Made by a program: the position numbers and the translations under genes. This document shows positions 1 through 13,440 of a DNA stretch of 64,000 nucleotides, piece by piece (the stretch's first letter is position 1; every line of letters begins with the position of its first letter). The notes beneath the pieces were generated by a model. That model searched no databases, was not told the origin of the DNA, and saw only the letters and a program-made list of their open reading frames with translations. Source of the stretch: Dryococelus australis (taxonomy: Eukaryota; Arthropoda; Insecta; Phasmatodea; Phasmatidae); the NCBI GenBank assembly GCA_029891345.1, contig CM057009.1:230879178-230943177 (forward strand), written 5' to 3'.

Positions 1-175
1 TATCCACATATTCAATTAAATATTACCATGCAAGTAATAAACACAGTTTATATATTCCACCGCACTCTAAAATTTACGCCTAAGGCTAAAATAATATATA
101 TATATATATATATAATATAGACTATTATTCCAAATGAGAGGGCTTTAAAAAGTGCTCACTTTACTGTGAATAGCC
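1..175. mobile_element. TA-flanked MITE, right part (copy 1, cut by window edge)
   Basis: The last ~175 bases of a short inverted-repeat element. The segment shares the internal phrase about 'aagtaataaacaca' and the terminal block ending 'gctcactttactgtgaatagcc' (split here: gctcacttta, then ctgtgaatagcc) with two complete copies at 12367-12598 and 13441-13671. It is followed by TA, as in those copies. An internal (TA)n run has expanded it. The left end lies outside the window. No coding capacity, so it is non-autonomous; TA flanks fit a Tc1/mariner-type origin, which is inference. Confidence 0.7.
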
Positions 176-2100
176 TATAACTTTCCTGAATATTTTCCAT
201 AGTCGAATAAGAGCACATTTTATACAGACGATATTCACTCTATGCAGTCTGAATAGCAACTGAGCTAGCCAGCCTATTCTGACATGTTTTAAACCAACAC
301 TTTGCAGCATCGTCCCAACACAAGGTTTGGTGGGTGGTGGGTGGGACCACGTACATTTGAAACCATGAAATAATAGATACATTAATTCACACAATACAGT
401 GAATAATAAAAGATCAACAGATACGCAAATGTGCTGCGAGCACGATGCCGTATCGAAGCTCTACTATAAAAAAATACCTGGTAGTTCCACAGTCCATAAT
501 AGTGATATCAATGTTGCTATTGCATTGGAAATTTAGTTAAAAGTCGTAATGTACGGAAACAGGAAAAGATAATATGTTCACAAGGACCAAATAAAAAAAA
601 TTGTACAAGATTTAAACTGCAGTATACTATTAACCGGCAGTGATAATTTGAAGATGCATTACACGACTTGTAAAGGCTGTTTTACTTTGCTTACCACATA
701 ACATCATGCATTTAAATCATTGGTATTACAAAGAGACAATGACACCGATACATACTAATGAATAGATATATAAATAAATGTAGAGGAAAATAGTTATAAA
801 CACCTATCAACCGATGCATATTGTGCGTGTTATAAACACTATATGTTATGTAAGCACAAAAAATTACGGCCACGAAGCACGGGGGCGATAATTTCGACAC
901 TGCTATGCGCTGTTGCCAGCAGGCATATATACCTACAAACCATCATGTATTACACAAAGGTGTGAGCACTGTACATCGCATCAGTAGATTCTAAGCAAGA
1001 CTACATGTCTGAAATCTCGTTTGGTAAACTTGGTTAGTACAGCAGAATAATAAACGATTATCCCCACATACCCCATCCGACCTAGCTATTCTACAATACG
1101 AACACACATGAATATCACTACCACCAACTCATAATGTGCGTGCATCGAGCAACATGAAATACTATGGCAGTGTCGAAAAGCAAGAGAGCGACAAGGTTGA
1201 CACTGCTACATACCGATACGAGTATATATAAAACATAAAATGTCAAGGAAACTAGTTATTAGCACTTACTAACTAATGCATATTGCACAAGCATCGAGCG
1301 ATGTACGTCGCGTTACATGATGCCAATCAAGTCCAGGCAGCCCTGGCTAGTACAGCAGAATAGCAAACAATTTCCTTAAGAAACGATCGGAATGAATCTG
1401 TCAAGTTCAGATTACAGCCAACACTCACAACCCACATCACTAGCGCTGGAATGCGTCCACCCTGTCCGTCATCGTATGATTAACTAACGTCTCAAGAATA
1501 TGTAAGGTAGCCAGGTGGTCGACCGACGGTATGGGCACTGTGTAGGTCTCAACGATTCTAAGGGACGGTACATACACTAGTCGTGAGTTGAGTCAGGCTT
1601 CAGGGTGGCAGACCGACCGAGTCACACATGCACTTCACTTTACGAGAGGAATTCAGTTACACAAGGCAAGGTAAAAAGTTATTTCGTTTTAAATATTACA
1701 TATACAAATTTATTTTTAAGGACGAAGAAAAAAACATGCGAACACTATGAGAAAACCCATTTGCCCCGCTCACAATAGCAGGACAATTCGATTATTGATG
1801 AACTCAGGGCTAGAGGCATTGTTGAATGACATGTTATGTGTATGTACGATATGTTTGAGATTAGGAAAAAATAAAAAAAATAAACTATATATATATATAT
1901 AAATGTTTTAATGGTTTTTATTTATGCCCCTTAAAAATGAATCATTTGATATGTGTGTTTATAAATATGTGGTAGACTGCAAGTACTTGTGATGGACTTA
2001 CATGGAGTATGGATATGAACAATATTTTTGGATATAAATTTTATTGTAAGCTGTGAGGTATTAAGGAATTTAACTACTTACACACACACATACTCAGTAT
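176..2100. other. AT-rich non-coding DNA with a weak ~310-bp degenerate duplication
   Basis: No convincing gene. Phrases such as 'tagtacagcagaata' occur near 1034 and again near 1346, and 'gatgcatattg'-like phrases recur near 814 and 1276. This suggests an old tandem duplication of about 310 bases. Short ORFs here have no recognisable domains. Confidence 0.35.
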
Positions 2101-2119
2101 ACCTAAGTGCAATAATATT

Positions 2120-2430
2120 TGCGCTCACTTCCTGATGAACAACAAATAGTGTATTTACACCTCGTTCTTTGTCTCTTGAAGCTATCACTTTAGGTAAACA
2201 CTATGTCACAATTAATACATTGGTAAGTATTGTAGTCAATGGTGAAAGGAGAGTTACTATCTTCATACCACTCAGCACTAGAGCTGCTAGTAAGTGTCTT
2301 ACTAAATACTTCTACTCACTTCCCGATGAACAACAAACATTGTCTTTGCATTTCTTGCTATGTCTATACAGAATAACATGGCAGGCGAACACCACATTGC
2401 AGTAAACGATGTGGTAAGTCTTGTATGCAA
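2120..2430. repeat. ~190-bp tandem duplication (degenerate)
   Basis: The phrase 'ctcacttcctgatgaacaac' near 2126 recurs as 'ctcacttcccgatgaacaac' near 2316. The phrase 'ggtaagtattgtagtcaa' near 2221 recurs as 'ggtaagtcttgtatgcaa' near 2412. Both pairs are about 190-191 bases apart, so this is a two-unit tandem repeat with moderate divergence. A 78-codon ORF runs through it but has no recognisable domain. Confidence 0.6.
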
Positions 2431-4555
2431 ATCTAAACATGCAATGACTACTTTCATGATGTCGTGATGCAAGGAGTGAATCTCCAGTGTCCCTTATTGT
2501 TGACGATGCAGCCAGTCTTACAGATTGTATTTCTTCAACCAATGATTTTGTCTTCATATTTTAACACTGTACGCGATCGCGGTTTATAAATTTAGACATA
2601 AAAATTTGCATTCAGCCACATTCGACACGAAGTGAGAACCATTTTTTACACTATGTATTCTTGTATACCATTATCACTATATGACGGTTCGTGTTGCCCA
2701 TCTCGGGTTGTCACAGTGTGACCTACTTGTAACTTATTTGTAAACATCTGGTAGGCGTCGAGTATGTGAGATAGACATGCATGAAGTGAGATCATGTACA
2801 AAACATATTTTGTTGGAGATATAGTTAATTACGGTTGTTTCATGATATGCTCAATTTTTAAATTTGTAAATGTAATACACAGAAGTTTTTAAATTACGTA
2901 TAATATTGTATATTTACCTGTGAAATGATTGGACACACCAGGTGATTGAATTTGCAGTATCTTACTTTAAAGGATGAATCACTGTATCCAGTGTCATCAG
3001 GGTACATGTGTTATTTCCTAAATAATTATTCAATAACATATGTAGAAAGTGAGTATGTTTCGTCAAGGATGGTATAATTACAGTACTTGTAAGTACCAAG
3101 TTGTTTTCTTGGTCGGTAATGTATACCATGCACGGAAATGCAGGATGGTCATTGTGGTCTGTACTTCCGTTAAGTTAACAGCAATAGCTACGAGATGTAC
3201 TCGTGGACTCCAGGTCTTCTGTGAATGAAACAGCTACACCGGTTTTTTTTAGGTAAACCTATCCTCTTTATGTTTAGGGTCTCAAAAAGATGAGAAAATA
3301 CATATTTGAAATGTATGTGTGTTGCGATATCTCCTTACTTGTCATTACAAAGTCCATACATTTAATAATATTTCTATATTGATAAAAACTTGTGTGGAGC
3401 GATTCATGGCTAATTCGTTTCATAATGTGCTTACAGTACTAGCAATATAAATTATAAGTCTTTAAATAAGTATATGTACTATTTGCTTTTATAATATTTT
3501 TTTATCTGGTAGCCTCAGCACGTTGCGGTGACATCCCTATTGCGCAACTGATGGTTTAAATGCATGTTGTTTAGTAGAAAGCAAAAGAACACAGTTTTTA
3601 CAAGTCGTGTATTGTGTATCGCACTTGTTACTGTCGATTCTTTTTAGGTTGGTCCTTGTAAACATTGGCTCTTTTCATGTCTTCGAGCATTGCAGCTTTT
3701 TTACCAAGATATTGGTGCTTTGATAATGTGGATGTCATTAGTACGGTATGTAGAACTAACGCAAATATTTTTATAGAGACATGACCGATTGTTTAAGTAC
3801 ACAATGGTTTCATATCTTTTACATGTGGTTCCCATGACCCTCTAGGTAAACTGCCGGTGTTCATTTGTAATAAATCATACATGTTTTAATGTAACTGGTG
3901 GCTACCTACACCTTGCTCTGGTACAATTGTTTATAACTTAATTTTTTCCAATGTATGTGTGGATACTGTCAAGGATTACTCATGCTATCGAGGTCTCAGG
4001 ATGCTGGCCCTCGTGTCAGGCTGACTGTGTTTATTTATATGTATTAACAATGCTGTAACTTCGACAACTACACACGTCTTGCTTGCAGAGTGCTATTGTG
4101 TATACCATAACTTTTTTGTTTATAGATGGTTGTCACATGTTATCCATGCTAACATATATATATAACACCTCCGGTAGCAGACTACAAGTATTGTAGTGGG
4201 TGATTGATGAGTGTGTGCAGGCTACCACATATGTGTGCTATTTCACGTCTTCTAATCTCCTACATGCATTAGTAACTACTTATCACTACGACATGCTTGC
4301 AACACAATTGTATTTATATCTGCCTTTATTTTCTTTACATGTATGACTGACTGTTACATGTTAGCGAAACTTAAATAGTACAGAAGTGTCGTCCTCCTAT
4401 GTTTATAAGAGGGTTCAAAGCCCTAATTATACTTATCGCAATGATTACATCCAGGAATGATACCAGTGACATGTATTTGATGGTCGTGGGTTAAGCGGAT
4501 AGGAAAAGTTAGGTATGTGTGTATTATAAGCAAGAATAATGCATAAATACACCTG
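2431..4555. other. AT-rich non-coding DNA
   Basis: About 2.1 kb without an open frame worth calling. I see no RNA gene, no clear transposon end and no strong tandem repeat. Confidence 0.4.
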
Positions 4556-4559
4556 CTAC

Positions 4560-6050
4560 CCTGTTCTATGTTTGTGGTGATGCATACGATTTAAAAGTGC
4601 TCTTAAATAGTTCGGAAATTATAGTAAACTATGCTTATATGCATGTTTAAGGTATAATTGCTTCTACTGCCCTATTCAGCAACACTGGTGATGCCTATAT
4701 TTTCAATTTGATGACTATATATTAAAAGGTTTGGAAATGGCAGCAAACAATAGTTATAAGATAACTTAAGGTGCAATAGCCTCAACCACCCTATTTGTCA
4801 TTAGGGGTGATAGATATGTTGTCAATTTAATGACTTTATCATAAACAGTTTAGAAATAACAGGCAACTATACTTTTAACTGTGGGCTTAGGAGATACTTT
4901 ATCATGCAGACATTTTCATCATTGTAGGTGATACCTAAGTAATGAACTTGGAGGCTATATATTAATAAGTTCATAAATTACAGCCAACTATTCTTATAAG
5001 TGAGCTTAGGGTGTATTTGATCTTGCAGACATTTTTATCGTCGTGGTGATGAATTTAGTGGCTTTATCTTAAACGGTGTGGAAATGGTGGCCTACTACAC
5101 TTATGAGTGGGCTTAGGGCTTGCTTTCTATAACACCTTGTTCTTCATCGGAGGTGATGTCTATGATATTAATTTGGTGGTTGCATCTTATGCAATTCGTA
5201 AATGGCTGCCAACTATGCTTATAACTGGGCCTAGGCCATAATTATCCTGCTGTCCTTTCGTTGTCGGGGTGATACATATGCTATAACTTTGATTGGTACA
5301 ACTTAAACAGTTCGGAAATTACAGTCAACTTTGCATATAGGAGTATTTAAGGCCTAATTGACCCTCCATGGTCTTCTTCATCGCCAGAGGTGGTGTCTAT
5401 GACATGAATTTGAAAACTATATCTTAAAGGGGTCGGAAATTACAGCCGACTATGCTTATATGAGTGTGTAAGGCCTGATCGTCTCTACTGCCCCATTAAG
5501 CATCAAGGCTGATGCCTATGTTATGAATTTGAAAACTATATCTTAAACAGTTCATGGAATGACAGGTAACAATGCTTACAAGAAGGCTTAGGGCATAATT
5601 AACTCTAACATCCTATTCGACATCAGATATGACAATATCCTAAACTGTCTAGAAATTACTGCCAACTATGCTTATACGATGGGTTAGGGCATACTTGACC
5701 ATGTGGACATTTTCGTTGTCAGGGGTGATACCAATGTTATGAATTTGGTAGCTCAATATTTAATGATTCGGAAATTACAGCCAACTATGCTTATAAGTGC
5801 TTAGGGCATACTTGAAGTTGTGGCTCTTTTTGTCATCGAATGTTATACCTATGTTATGAATTTAATAAAGATATTTTAAACAGTTCGGATATTACAACCA
5901 ACTATTCTGTAAGTGAATCTAGGCCCCACTTTCCTTCTAATCCTTTTCTTCGTCAAGGGTGAGATGTATGTTATGAATTTAGTGGCTGTATCTCAAATGG
6001 TTCGTAAATTACAGCTAAACTATGCTTATAATGGGTTGTGATACCTGAAT
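4560..6050. repeat. Tandem satellite array, period ~115 bp, about 13 degenerate units
   Basis: Units contain in order a 'ggtgatgcctatgttatgaa'-like segment, 'ttaaacagttcggaaattac', 'agccaactatgcttata', then 'gggcttagggcataattga'. The ggtgat anchor occurs near 4577, 4689, 4806, 4926, 5045, 5153, 5269, 5389, 5509, 5726 and 5959, with gaps averaging about 115 bases. Divergence between neighbours is considerable, so the array is old. It is bounded by non-repetitive AT-rich DNA on both sides and has no coding capacity. Confidence 0.8.
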
Positions 6051-6059
6051 TGCATAGTT

Positions 6060-7553
6060 AAAAAGGGCCAAAGTCACCTTTTCAGCAAATATGAGTTAAA
6101 ATTCTGAACACATTCTTTAGCTATCAATACACCTTTGTGGGCATAAAGAAACTATACATCTTAACAGAAAGATGTTTCAAAAGCACACAAAGTTTGTGTA
6201 CAGTTTGAAAGGAACTAAGTCAGTGTCTTAGTTCATTACATAGTTATACACAGGACTGATGGTTTCTCATAAGTTTGGAGCCCTGCATATTATTTCACTA
6301 TTTGTTTGTCAATACAGTTGCGACCCAATTCTCAACTTGTGACTGTGTTCCATGTGTAGTTAAAGCGCATTGATGTTTAAAATTGAAACTGTAAAAAAGG
6401 GAAGAGAGGTGACAGTAATGTGCCGGAGTATAAAGCTGTAAATATCAAGAGAGCATGTACCCAAGGCGAAAAGTATATTAATAGCAAAGTATATCTTTTT
6501 CCAGCAAAAATAACCAGATCACCATGCAGGTAAGAGGTTATGAACGTAAAACTACCAACATAGTAACTAAGCTAAGTTTATTCGAAAGATTAGTATTATT
6601 TTATTTGTGCTGTTTGGACATAGATGCGGAGTCAATGGTAATAGGCTCTGTACGAATTGGCAGATTTTGTTGACAAAATGGTTATGTGGCCAAGGTTTGG
6701 CCCTATTGGCATGGTTAGTAGACTTTAAGCTTACATAGCCCGAATTAGTCGACTAAGATAATTACATATGTGGTGTTTTAGTACTTAGTTTTTAGTATTA
6801 TAACGAAACTTACTAAAATACTAAATCGCAAAATCGCTACCAACTGTGAACACATTACTGTCGACTGCTTCCGAATCGAAGGTACTAAAATACTAACATA
6901 CTCTCAGTGTAAACAAAAACATAGGAGAGATTTTTACAAAACAATCAGTATATATTGCTCTTGCTTTTCCTTTGGAGAAGAGACAAGTAAATACAATAGT
7001 TTCTTTAAACACTCAGTATATATTGCGCTTCATTTTCCCTTCGAGAAGTGACAACTTGCAATAATTTTTTTCAAACATGCTATATATATTGTGTTTGCTT
7101 TTCGTTTGGGGACTGGGACAAGTACGTGCAATACCAATTTTATAAAAGTTCCTACTACCTGCAATATTAACCAAACTAAAATTTGTCGCACATTTTTTTA
7201 ACATCTTTCTTTATTATTACAAAAAATAACTTATGCGACGTTAACAGTGAATAGTCATTTAAAAATGGCATTGACTTAAAAAAAACACGTACACTGCAAG
7301 ATAGAACTGTTCCTGACCTGTATTAACTAGCACTCACAAGTGGGTGACTGCATGATAAGGGGGGAGGGGAAGAATGCTAACATAGAGAGGAAGTGCTTGC
7401 GTGGCGACCTTCATTCTGCCACACCATGCAAGGACATGAGTCTCTCTCTGTATCGCCCGCACACAACAGTTACCTCACCATATTTTATAAATGATTTTTA
7501 TATGAATAAAAAAAACATTACACAAGTAATTGTAACATAAATATATTTATTTT

Positions 7554-7555
<2 letters not shown>
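6060..7555. other. AT-rich non-coding DNA
   Basis: No supported gene. Two phrases of the form 'cagtatatattg' (near 6947 and 7013) followed by 'tgctt/gcttttc' and 'gagaag' recur at about 66-70 base spacing through 7100, a short degenerate tandem repeat. Short ORFs (for example 7340-7540) show no domain. Confidence 0.35.

Positions 7556-7556
<1 letters not shown>

Positions 7557-7613
<57 letters not shown>
7557..7613. repeat. (TA)n/(CA)n compound microsatellite
   Basis: A run of about 20 TA dinucleotides is directly followed by a CA run. No other function is visible. Confidence 0.95.
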
Positions 7614-7614
<1 letters not shown>

Positions 7615-7619
7615 GTAAT

Positions 7620-9385
7620 ACTTGCAGAAAACTGAAATAAAATTATATAATTTCACACATTGTACTTGCAAAAAAGTGAAAGAAAATTATATATATATAC
7701 ACACATAATATATATCGTATTCACACACAAAATTCTTGAAAAGAAATCATTTTACTAGATAAATATGTGTATATATTTAACAAAAAACATATTTAATACA
7801 GCACACGAATGAAAATATTTTACACTATAAACATATTTACAGACAAACTTGGTAAAGACGAATATTTCAAGATAAATATAAATTTAAAGAACAATTTACT
7901 GAAAAAAAGAAAAATTATCAAATAATAATGTTTTTCCTTACGCCTAAGATACTTTTCTTTCCCAGACCATACTATTAATAACATACACCTATATGTTGTT
8001 TACACTGTGTGTTTCAACTAAACAAAAAATTATGGGGGGAAATTGAGGTTTTCATAATCTGGGTTTTCTATAGATACAGCAAAGCTCGTATGCACAAGCA
8101 CACACAAGCACCTCTGGCCATGGGTTCGAAGGTGTAGTTACCTCCAAACTGTGTCAAGCACCGTCACATCGTTCCGAACATACGTTAAAGAGTTTGTCAT
8201 TTTTTTTTATTTCGTGAATAATTTTGCAATTTTTCCTGCCGTACTTGGATGTACGTCTTTCACCAGCAATTTATTTTTTCATATTTCTAATGTTTGTGGG
8301 GAACTTTGTCAGTGGACGGCACAAATGAACCACAAAATCGTCACTATTGCAATCTTGCACTGTTAATTAAAACACCTTACCATATATGATTCTTCTTTCG
8401 AAGAGGAGGAAATGAACATTTTCGTCACATCGCTCCGCGGTTACAGTAGCTGACGGCTGGTCCGTGTAGGTTATGCCGTGCAGTAGAGGAGATATACTTG
8501 CGTATTCTTTCTCTTGATTAAGCTTGTCGTCTGGACATGCTCTGTCGTAACAAGAAGACTTTGTGAAAGGTCTCGGCCTCGAGCCTATGTACACTTTGCA
8601 TGCAAACGGCGTGCAGTTGGAGGTCCAGTCCGGAAATCCTTACCTTTTCACAACATGGTTATGTCCATCGTTTTTATCGAGCCATTCTCAAACGTAATTA
8701 TGTTTACTTTCTCAGAACAGTTGGTACAATACACTTTCGCATGTTCTTGCCTTGCTTATATGAACATGGCAATTTTGTTTTACCAACTCCTCCAGCGAAC
8801 AGGGAAGTAGAGTCGCGGCATAAATTGAACACGTAACAGTTTTTGTATTCGCATGTTAATGTGTTCAGCATGCAACCTTCGAACTCACCATTGCATCATA
8901 GCCAGTGAATTTCGCCATCGCAAACTTGAATTCGCAGAACGCCTCTAGCATCTCGAAAACTTACATGTTGGTACCCAAATTCTGTTCACTGTACTTGCTC
9001 GAGACTTCTGGCCTGAATTGAGAAAATTTGGCGATGGTCACTCCTTTGATGCCGCTGTCTTTGAATTCGGAACTGATGGGACTCTCTGCGAAGCTGGGTG
9101 AGAATACACTATATCCTGGGGGCTGATACGTGTTGAGTGATGTATGCAGTTTGACTGGTGGTAACGGGTTGCCTGGTGATCATGGTTTCGTGCCCGTAGA
9201 CGACGTTGCTCCTCGTGCCAATATCGTACAGATGAGTTGAAGAATATTTTCTCCATTGGCTTCTGCATTGCTGATGGTTCCTGATGTTTGAAACAAAATG
9301 ATAACCGGGCTCTCCTCTCGAAATAGCGAGGTACAACTTTTTCCCAGAGGCCTTCGGGGACACATATTATACAGCCAACCAAAGA
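7620..9385. other. Non-coding stretch with overlapping small ORFs, none recognised
   Basis: Several 60-115 codon ORFs overlap on both strands (8151-8836 plus; 8367-8594 and 9038-9488 minus), but none has a domain, signal peptide or low-complexity bias I can recognise. Overlap on several frames at once, at slightly higher GC than the surroundings, argues that these are chance frames in repetitive DNA. Confidence 0.35.
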
Positions 9386-9389
9386 GATT

Positions 9390-9850
9390 GGACGGGGTGG
9401 TACAGAAGTGACTAATTGGTCTAACAGAGGTGGTGGAGGCTTGCCGACTAATCAGCCAATGATAAGCATTGACAGAGTAATTAGCCAATGGGAATCATTG
9501 GTGGGGGTAGAACGGAGGTGACTAATTAGTCGAACAGAGGTGGCGGTAGCTTGCTGACTAAACACTGATTCGGCAGGTAGATTATCACGTGACTAATTAT
9601 TTAATGAGAAACATTGGTGAGGGTAACAGATATGACTACTTGTTCGACCAGAGGCATCTGATTGGTCGAACGAAGGTTTCCGTAGACACCCAAGTAATTG
9701 GCCAATAGGGAGAATTGTCAGGTGGTGAAGAGTACCGACTAAGCCAATTAGAATCATTGGCAGGGGAGGTGGGGAACAGACAGGCGAACAGCAGTGGTGG
9801 AAGATCGCTGTCAGTCGAACAGATGTGAGTAAACAGGCAATGAGCACTAA
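9390..9850. repeat. Degenerate ~105-110 bp tandem repeat (gactaattagtcgaacagagg type)
   Basis: Phrases such as 'gtgactaattggtctaacag', 'gtgactaattagtcgaacag' and 'atgactacttgttcgaccag' recur near 9408, 9510 and 9630. They alternate with 'ccaatgggaatcattggtg' and 'cagaggtggtggaggcttg' variants. The repeats lead directly into the element end at about 9.9-10.83 kb and may be its subterminal region. Confidence 0.6.
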
Positions 9851-9899
9851 GCGGGAGGGAGACGATGCATGTCCACGAAAAGATATTTGAATAAATTTT

Positions 9900-10834
9900 T
9901 TTATAAATTTTTAATAAAACATTAAAAAATAAATATATTTAAATAAAGTGAGAGCATACCAATATTGAGGTCTCCAGTACCGTATAAACCAATATGATGG
10001 CCTCCAGTAGCATATAAGCAAATAACGAACGAAAAACCAAATATGGTGTTGGAGCGAAGCGACTAAACGATCGAACGGAGTGAAAGACAAACTCCAGTTA
10101 CATGTAAATAAATGTCGCTTACCAATACGGCGGGTCGAACTAAAGTGAGCAATTGATGGAGTGAATGAGACTAATCGAACTTAGGTGAAAGCCTACTAAT
10201 ATGGCGGCCTCCGGTAATATTTTCACACAAATGGTGGCCTCCAGTAATTTAAAAAAGTTTTTTTTTATAAATTTTAAAAACAATTTTTTAAATACAATTT
10301 TCTAGGAAACTCTGAGAGAGAAAAGGGAAATTGTTAGGGAACATGGCGACCGGGGAAAAGACTATTTAACCATAATTTTTTTGAACAGTTTTTTAATAAA
10401 AAATTTTAATGGAAATTTTAAAAACCGGGTTTTAAATAAAAATGGAAATTGGTAGGGAAAATGGTCACTGGGGGAAAAACATTTCTAATAAATTTTTTTA
10501 AAAATAAAACTATGGAAATTTATTTTTAAAACTGTTTCTGTAAAACATTTTTATAATACACTTTTTAATCAATTATAAAACGATTTTTAAATTTTTTTAA
10601 TTAATTATTTTGCAAAATATTTTTTATAGTTTGTTAAAAAAAATCGCGATTTTTTTGGGTTGTTGGGGACAGAGGTCACTATGGTTAAGGTCAAGGTCAT
10701 TGGTGAAAGGTCACGGTCAGGGTCCATGACATCCAAGATGGCGGACGGTGTTGTAATAACATGGCGGCTCCCTGGCTCCAGCTCAGATCCCCGATCCCCT
10801 TGTCACCAAATCGCTAGTTGCCTACTACTATTGT
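9900..10834. mobile_element. Right-hand terminal repeat of a Polinton-like element (isolated end)
   Basis: The order of motifs matches the right end of the 15.1-23.5 kb element. First come 'ggcctccagtaccgtataa' blocks with 'taacgaacgaaaaa' (compare 22685-22730), then AT-rich DNA with many 'aattttttt' runs. These are followed by 'ggtcaaggtcattgg', 'gacatccaagatggcgg' and 'taataacatggcggctcc' (compare 23400-23455). It stops at CCTACTACT at about 10826-10834, the same terminus as at 23495-23503. The body of this element would lie to the left, but no genes of the viral kind are visible there, so this is an eroded or solo end. Confidence 0.6.
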
Positions 10835-10839
10835 GCTCC

Positions 10840-12364
10840 CAATAATCATTAGGTCGTGACACTTCGCCATAAGCGAAGTAATATATGCCAGAATTAATTA
10901 AACAATCGCGCGTGTCTTCGCAACTCGCACTGCCAAAACACTAGCATGGGGTAACCTAAATTTGGTCGCAATGAAAATTTCTGGAGAACTCCATATTAAA
11001 AATATATTTTCAGTACTCTTGTCCCGTCGGGCGGGAATTTGCTTCAAGCAGTAGAGACAGGCAACAACGGACCATTCATAGCGCCAATCCATTGATACGT
11101 TTTAATTGTTTTGTTGAGTGGTACTCAAACTATTTACACATTCCTCCCCAAGTTATTTAATTCAAATTATCGACTAGAGACAAGAACTCGGCCCTCCCGT
11201 CTACTTTTATGACTTTTTTTTTGTGGTTTACACTCAAATCACTTCAAATATTCCTTCTCATATTGGTGGTCTTTCGTGCCAATTGATATAAACAGGTTTT
11301 TAATAAATTCATTGTTATAAAACATAATATTAAATTTTATTGTAATCATTTACGTTACGCTATTGCGTTACCTCTTTGATTCTTGTTGTACACTTACTAA
11401 TTTTAAATTTTTTACCATACGCTAAGCACTCTAGAGATAAGTGTCTGCCTTCTTAGTTTCAGGACTTTATCTTATGGCAGAGACTACCAAGAATATCATT
11501 TTAAGGCGCCCACCTGTATGGCACGTGAATTTCGTTTCCACTTGTGTGAAATGCGCGTTTTAAGAAAAACTTGTGAAAGCATATGAAGTATGCCTTTTTA
11601 CGAAAAGAGCATTAACATCATATTAAAATTTCCAGATAGTGAGCTTAGTAAACTGTTGGGTTTTGCGTCGCTTGGTAACGCAAAGAAAAGCTAAAGACGA
11701 CAAGACTTCGTGATTGTAGTGGTCACCAAACCAATTGGCGAGGAGTTCATAATGTTAGTTAGTGGGTGGCTGGGCGTCAACAATCGCCGGCCTGAATTCC
11801 TCTTCACGCAAGTGAGACGTCTTTGCAAATCATGGTTACGTTGAACCTTTAAGCTTGTGATAAACGTTATTTCGAAGAGAAAATGACACTTTTAGAATGC
11901 TGTATCTTCAAATGCATTACCTGAATATCAACAATATATATATATATACCAGACAGCTCAGAAAGTTTCCTTAATACCTACCTGTGCGATCTTATGGCTA
12001 TCGCTTAGCTTCTCATAAGCACTCAGTAATAGGAAAAGACTATGCGCGTTTGTTGAGCGTTCACTGTTTCCCTTACCGTTGTCTTGCTTGCCTGAATCAG
12101 ACATTCAAAATAGCAATACCTCCAGTTTTGGGAGAGCCTTATTGGCTCGCATTTTCAGTCAATTGATATAATGCAGTACAAATATATACGTTGACATTAC
12201 TGATCTCGTCATTTCGGATCAATTTTGCTTATTAAGGTCACTGCCTACCGTCTAGCAAACTGCGAAATTTAAATACGAAATTCCTTGTTAAGAAAAATTG
12301 TCATCAGTTCGTTAATTTTAAGATAGATGTTTCAAACAAAATTTATACTTCACAAATGCTAGGA
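10840..12364. other. AT-rich non-coding DNA
   Basis: Lies between an element end and a MITE. A few 60-64 codon ORFs without domains; nothing else seen. Confidence 0.35.
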
Positions 12365-12366
12365 TA

Positions 12367-12598
12367 GGCTGTTCACGGTAAAGTGAGCACTTTTGAAACC
12401 CTAGTTACTTTTTTCTTCGAGCCATTTCCCATTCTTACACCACCATTTAAAATAAATATTGTCATGTAAGTAATAAACACAATGCATATATTACACCGCA
12501 CTCGGAAGTTTACGTCTAAGGTTATAATAGAATATATTTATTGATTATTATTCCAAATGAGAGGCCATTCGAAATTGCTCACTTTACCGTGAACAGCC
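12367..12598. mobile_element. MITE, complete copy (copy 2), ~232 bp
   Basis: Begins 'ggctgttcacggtaaagtga' and ends with its inverse, '...ctcactttaccgtgaacagcc'. The perfect outer inverted repeat is about 20 bp, with further imperfect pairing inside ('gcacttttgaa' with 'ttcgaaattgc'). It is flanked by TA on both sides, which fits a TA target-site duplication of the Tc1/mariner superfamily. No ORF, so mobilised in trans if at all. Confidence 0.85.
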
Positions 12599-13440
12599 TA
12601 TACGAGAAGTTCCCTGCAGCGGGGATGTTTCCATAACTAGTACAGCCTTTTTGCAGGGAATTTTTAAAATGTGTTTTTTACAAAAAATACGTACTGCCTA
12701 TCTAAATTAAAACATATACGCTTGTTAGGCTATTCTAAACAATTCCAGAAGAATACATTTTGTTTGAAACGCGTATCTTTAAAATTAACGCACTGAGGAG
12801 GTATTTTCTCAACAATGAATTTTATTTTCACATTTCACAGCTACCAGCCGGTAGGTAGTGCCCTAAATATCACTTTTTTAATGAAGTTAGACACCTATAT
12901 TTATCCCTAACTAACATTATAATCGATTAACCATACTAATAGGATTAAAAACTCATTAGTATTTTGCGGGTAACATGTGTATTAGCGTCGGCTAAGTTAC
13001 GATTTGCCACTCATCCCCTACCTGTAAAATATGATTAGATCAATGGGAATTGTTCCGGGAAAAAAATGTGCAGAAAGCTTATTGGATGCATATAGTATAA
13101 AATGTTTTTACTGATTAAGAAGGCCAGTCCGACTTAAAAGTGTAAAAATAGGTGTGGTAAGCTGTATCAGCAAAGAAGCGTATTGAAGGTGCAGACCAAC
13201 ATGACGTGTGGATGGGATGGTAGTGCTGGCCTCGACACTGCTCACGAACCGTGCGACAGACCGCTCGTAGGTTCGGAGCTCCGTCCTCTCTCCCTGACTG
13301 AGCCTCCTACAACGCAACACACGACACGAACACTTGACACAAAGGACTGTGACGTCACCAGACGTGCTCCATGGTTGTGATTAGCAGTATGCACGCGCGC
13401 GCACATGACGCCACGTCTTGATTGTGATGGTACTGCTACA

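Noticed and set aside
4560-6050. Array considered as a CRISPR locus
   Set aside because: Units are long (~115 bp), contiguous and diverged, with no constant short repeat or unique spacer; eukaryotic tandem repeat.
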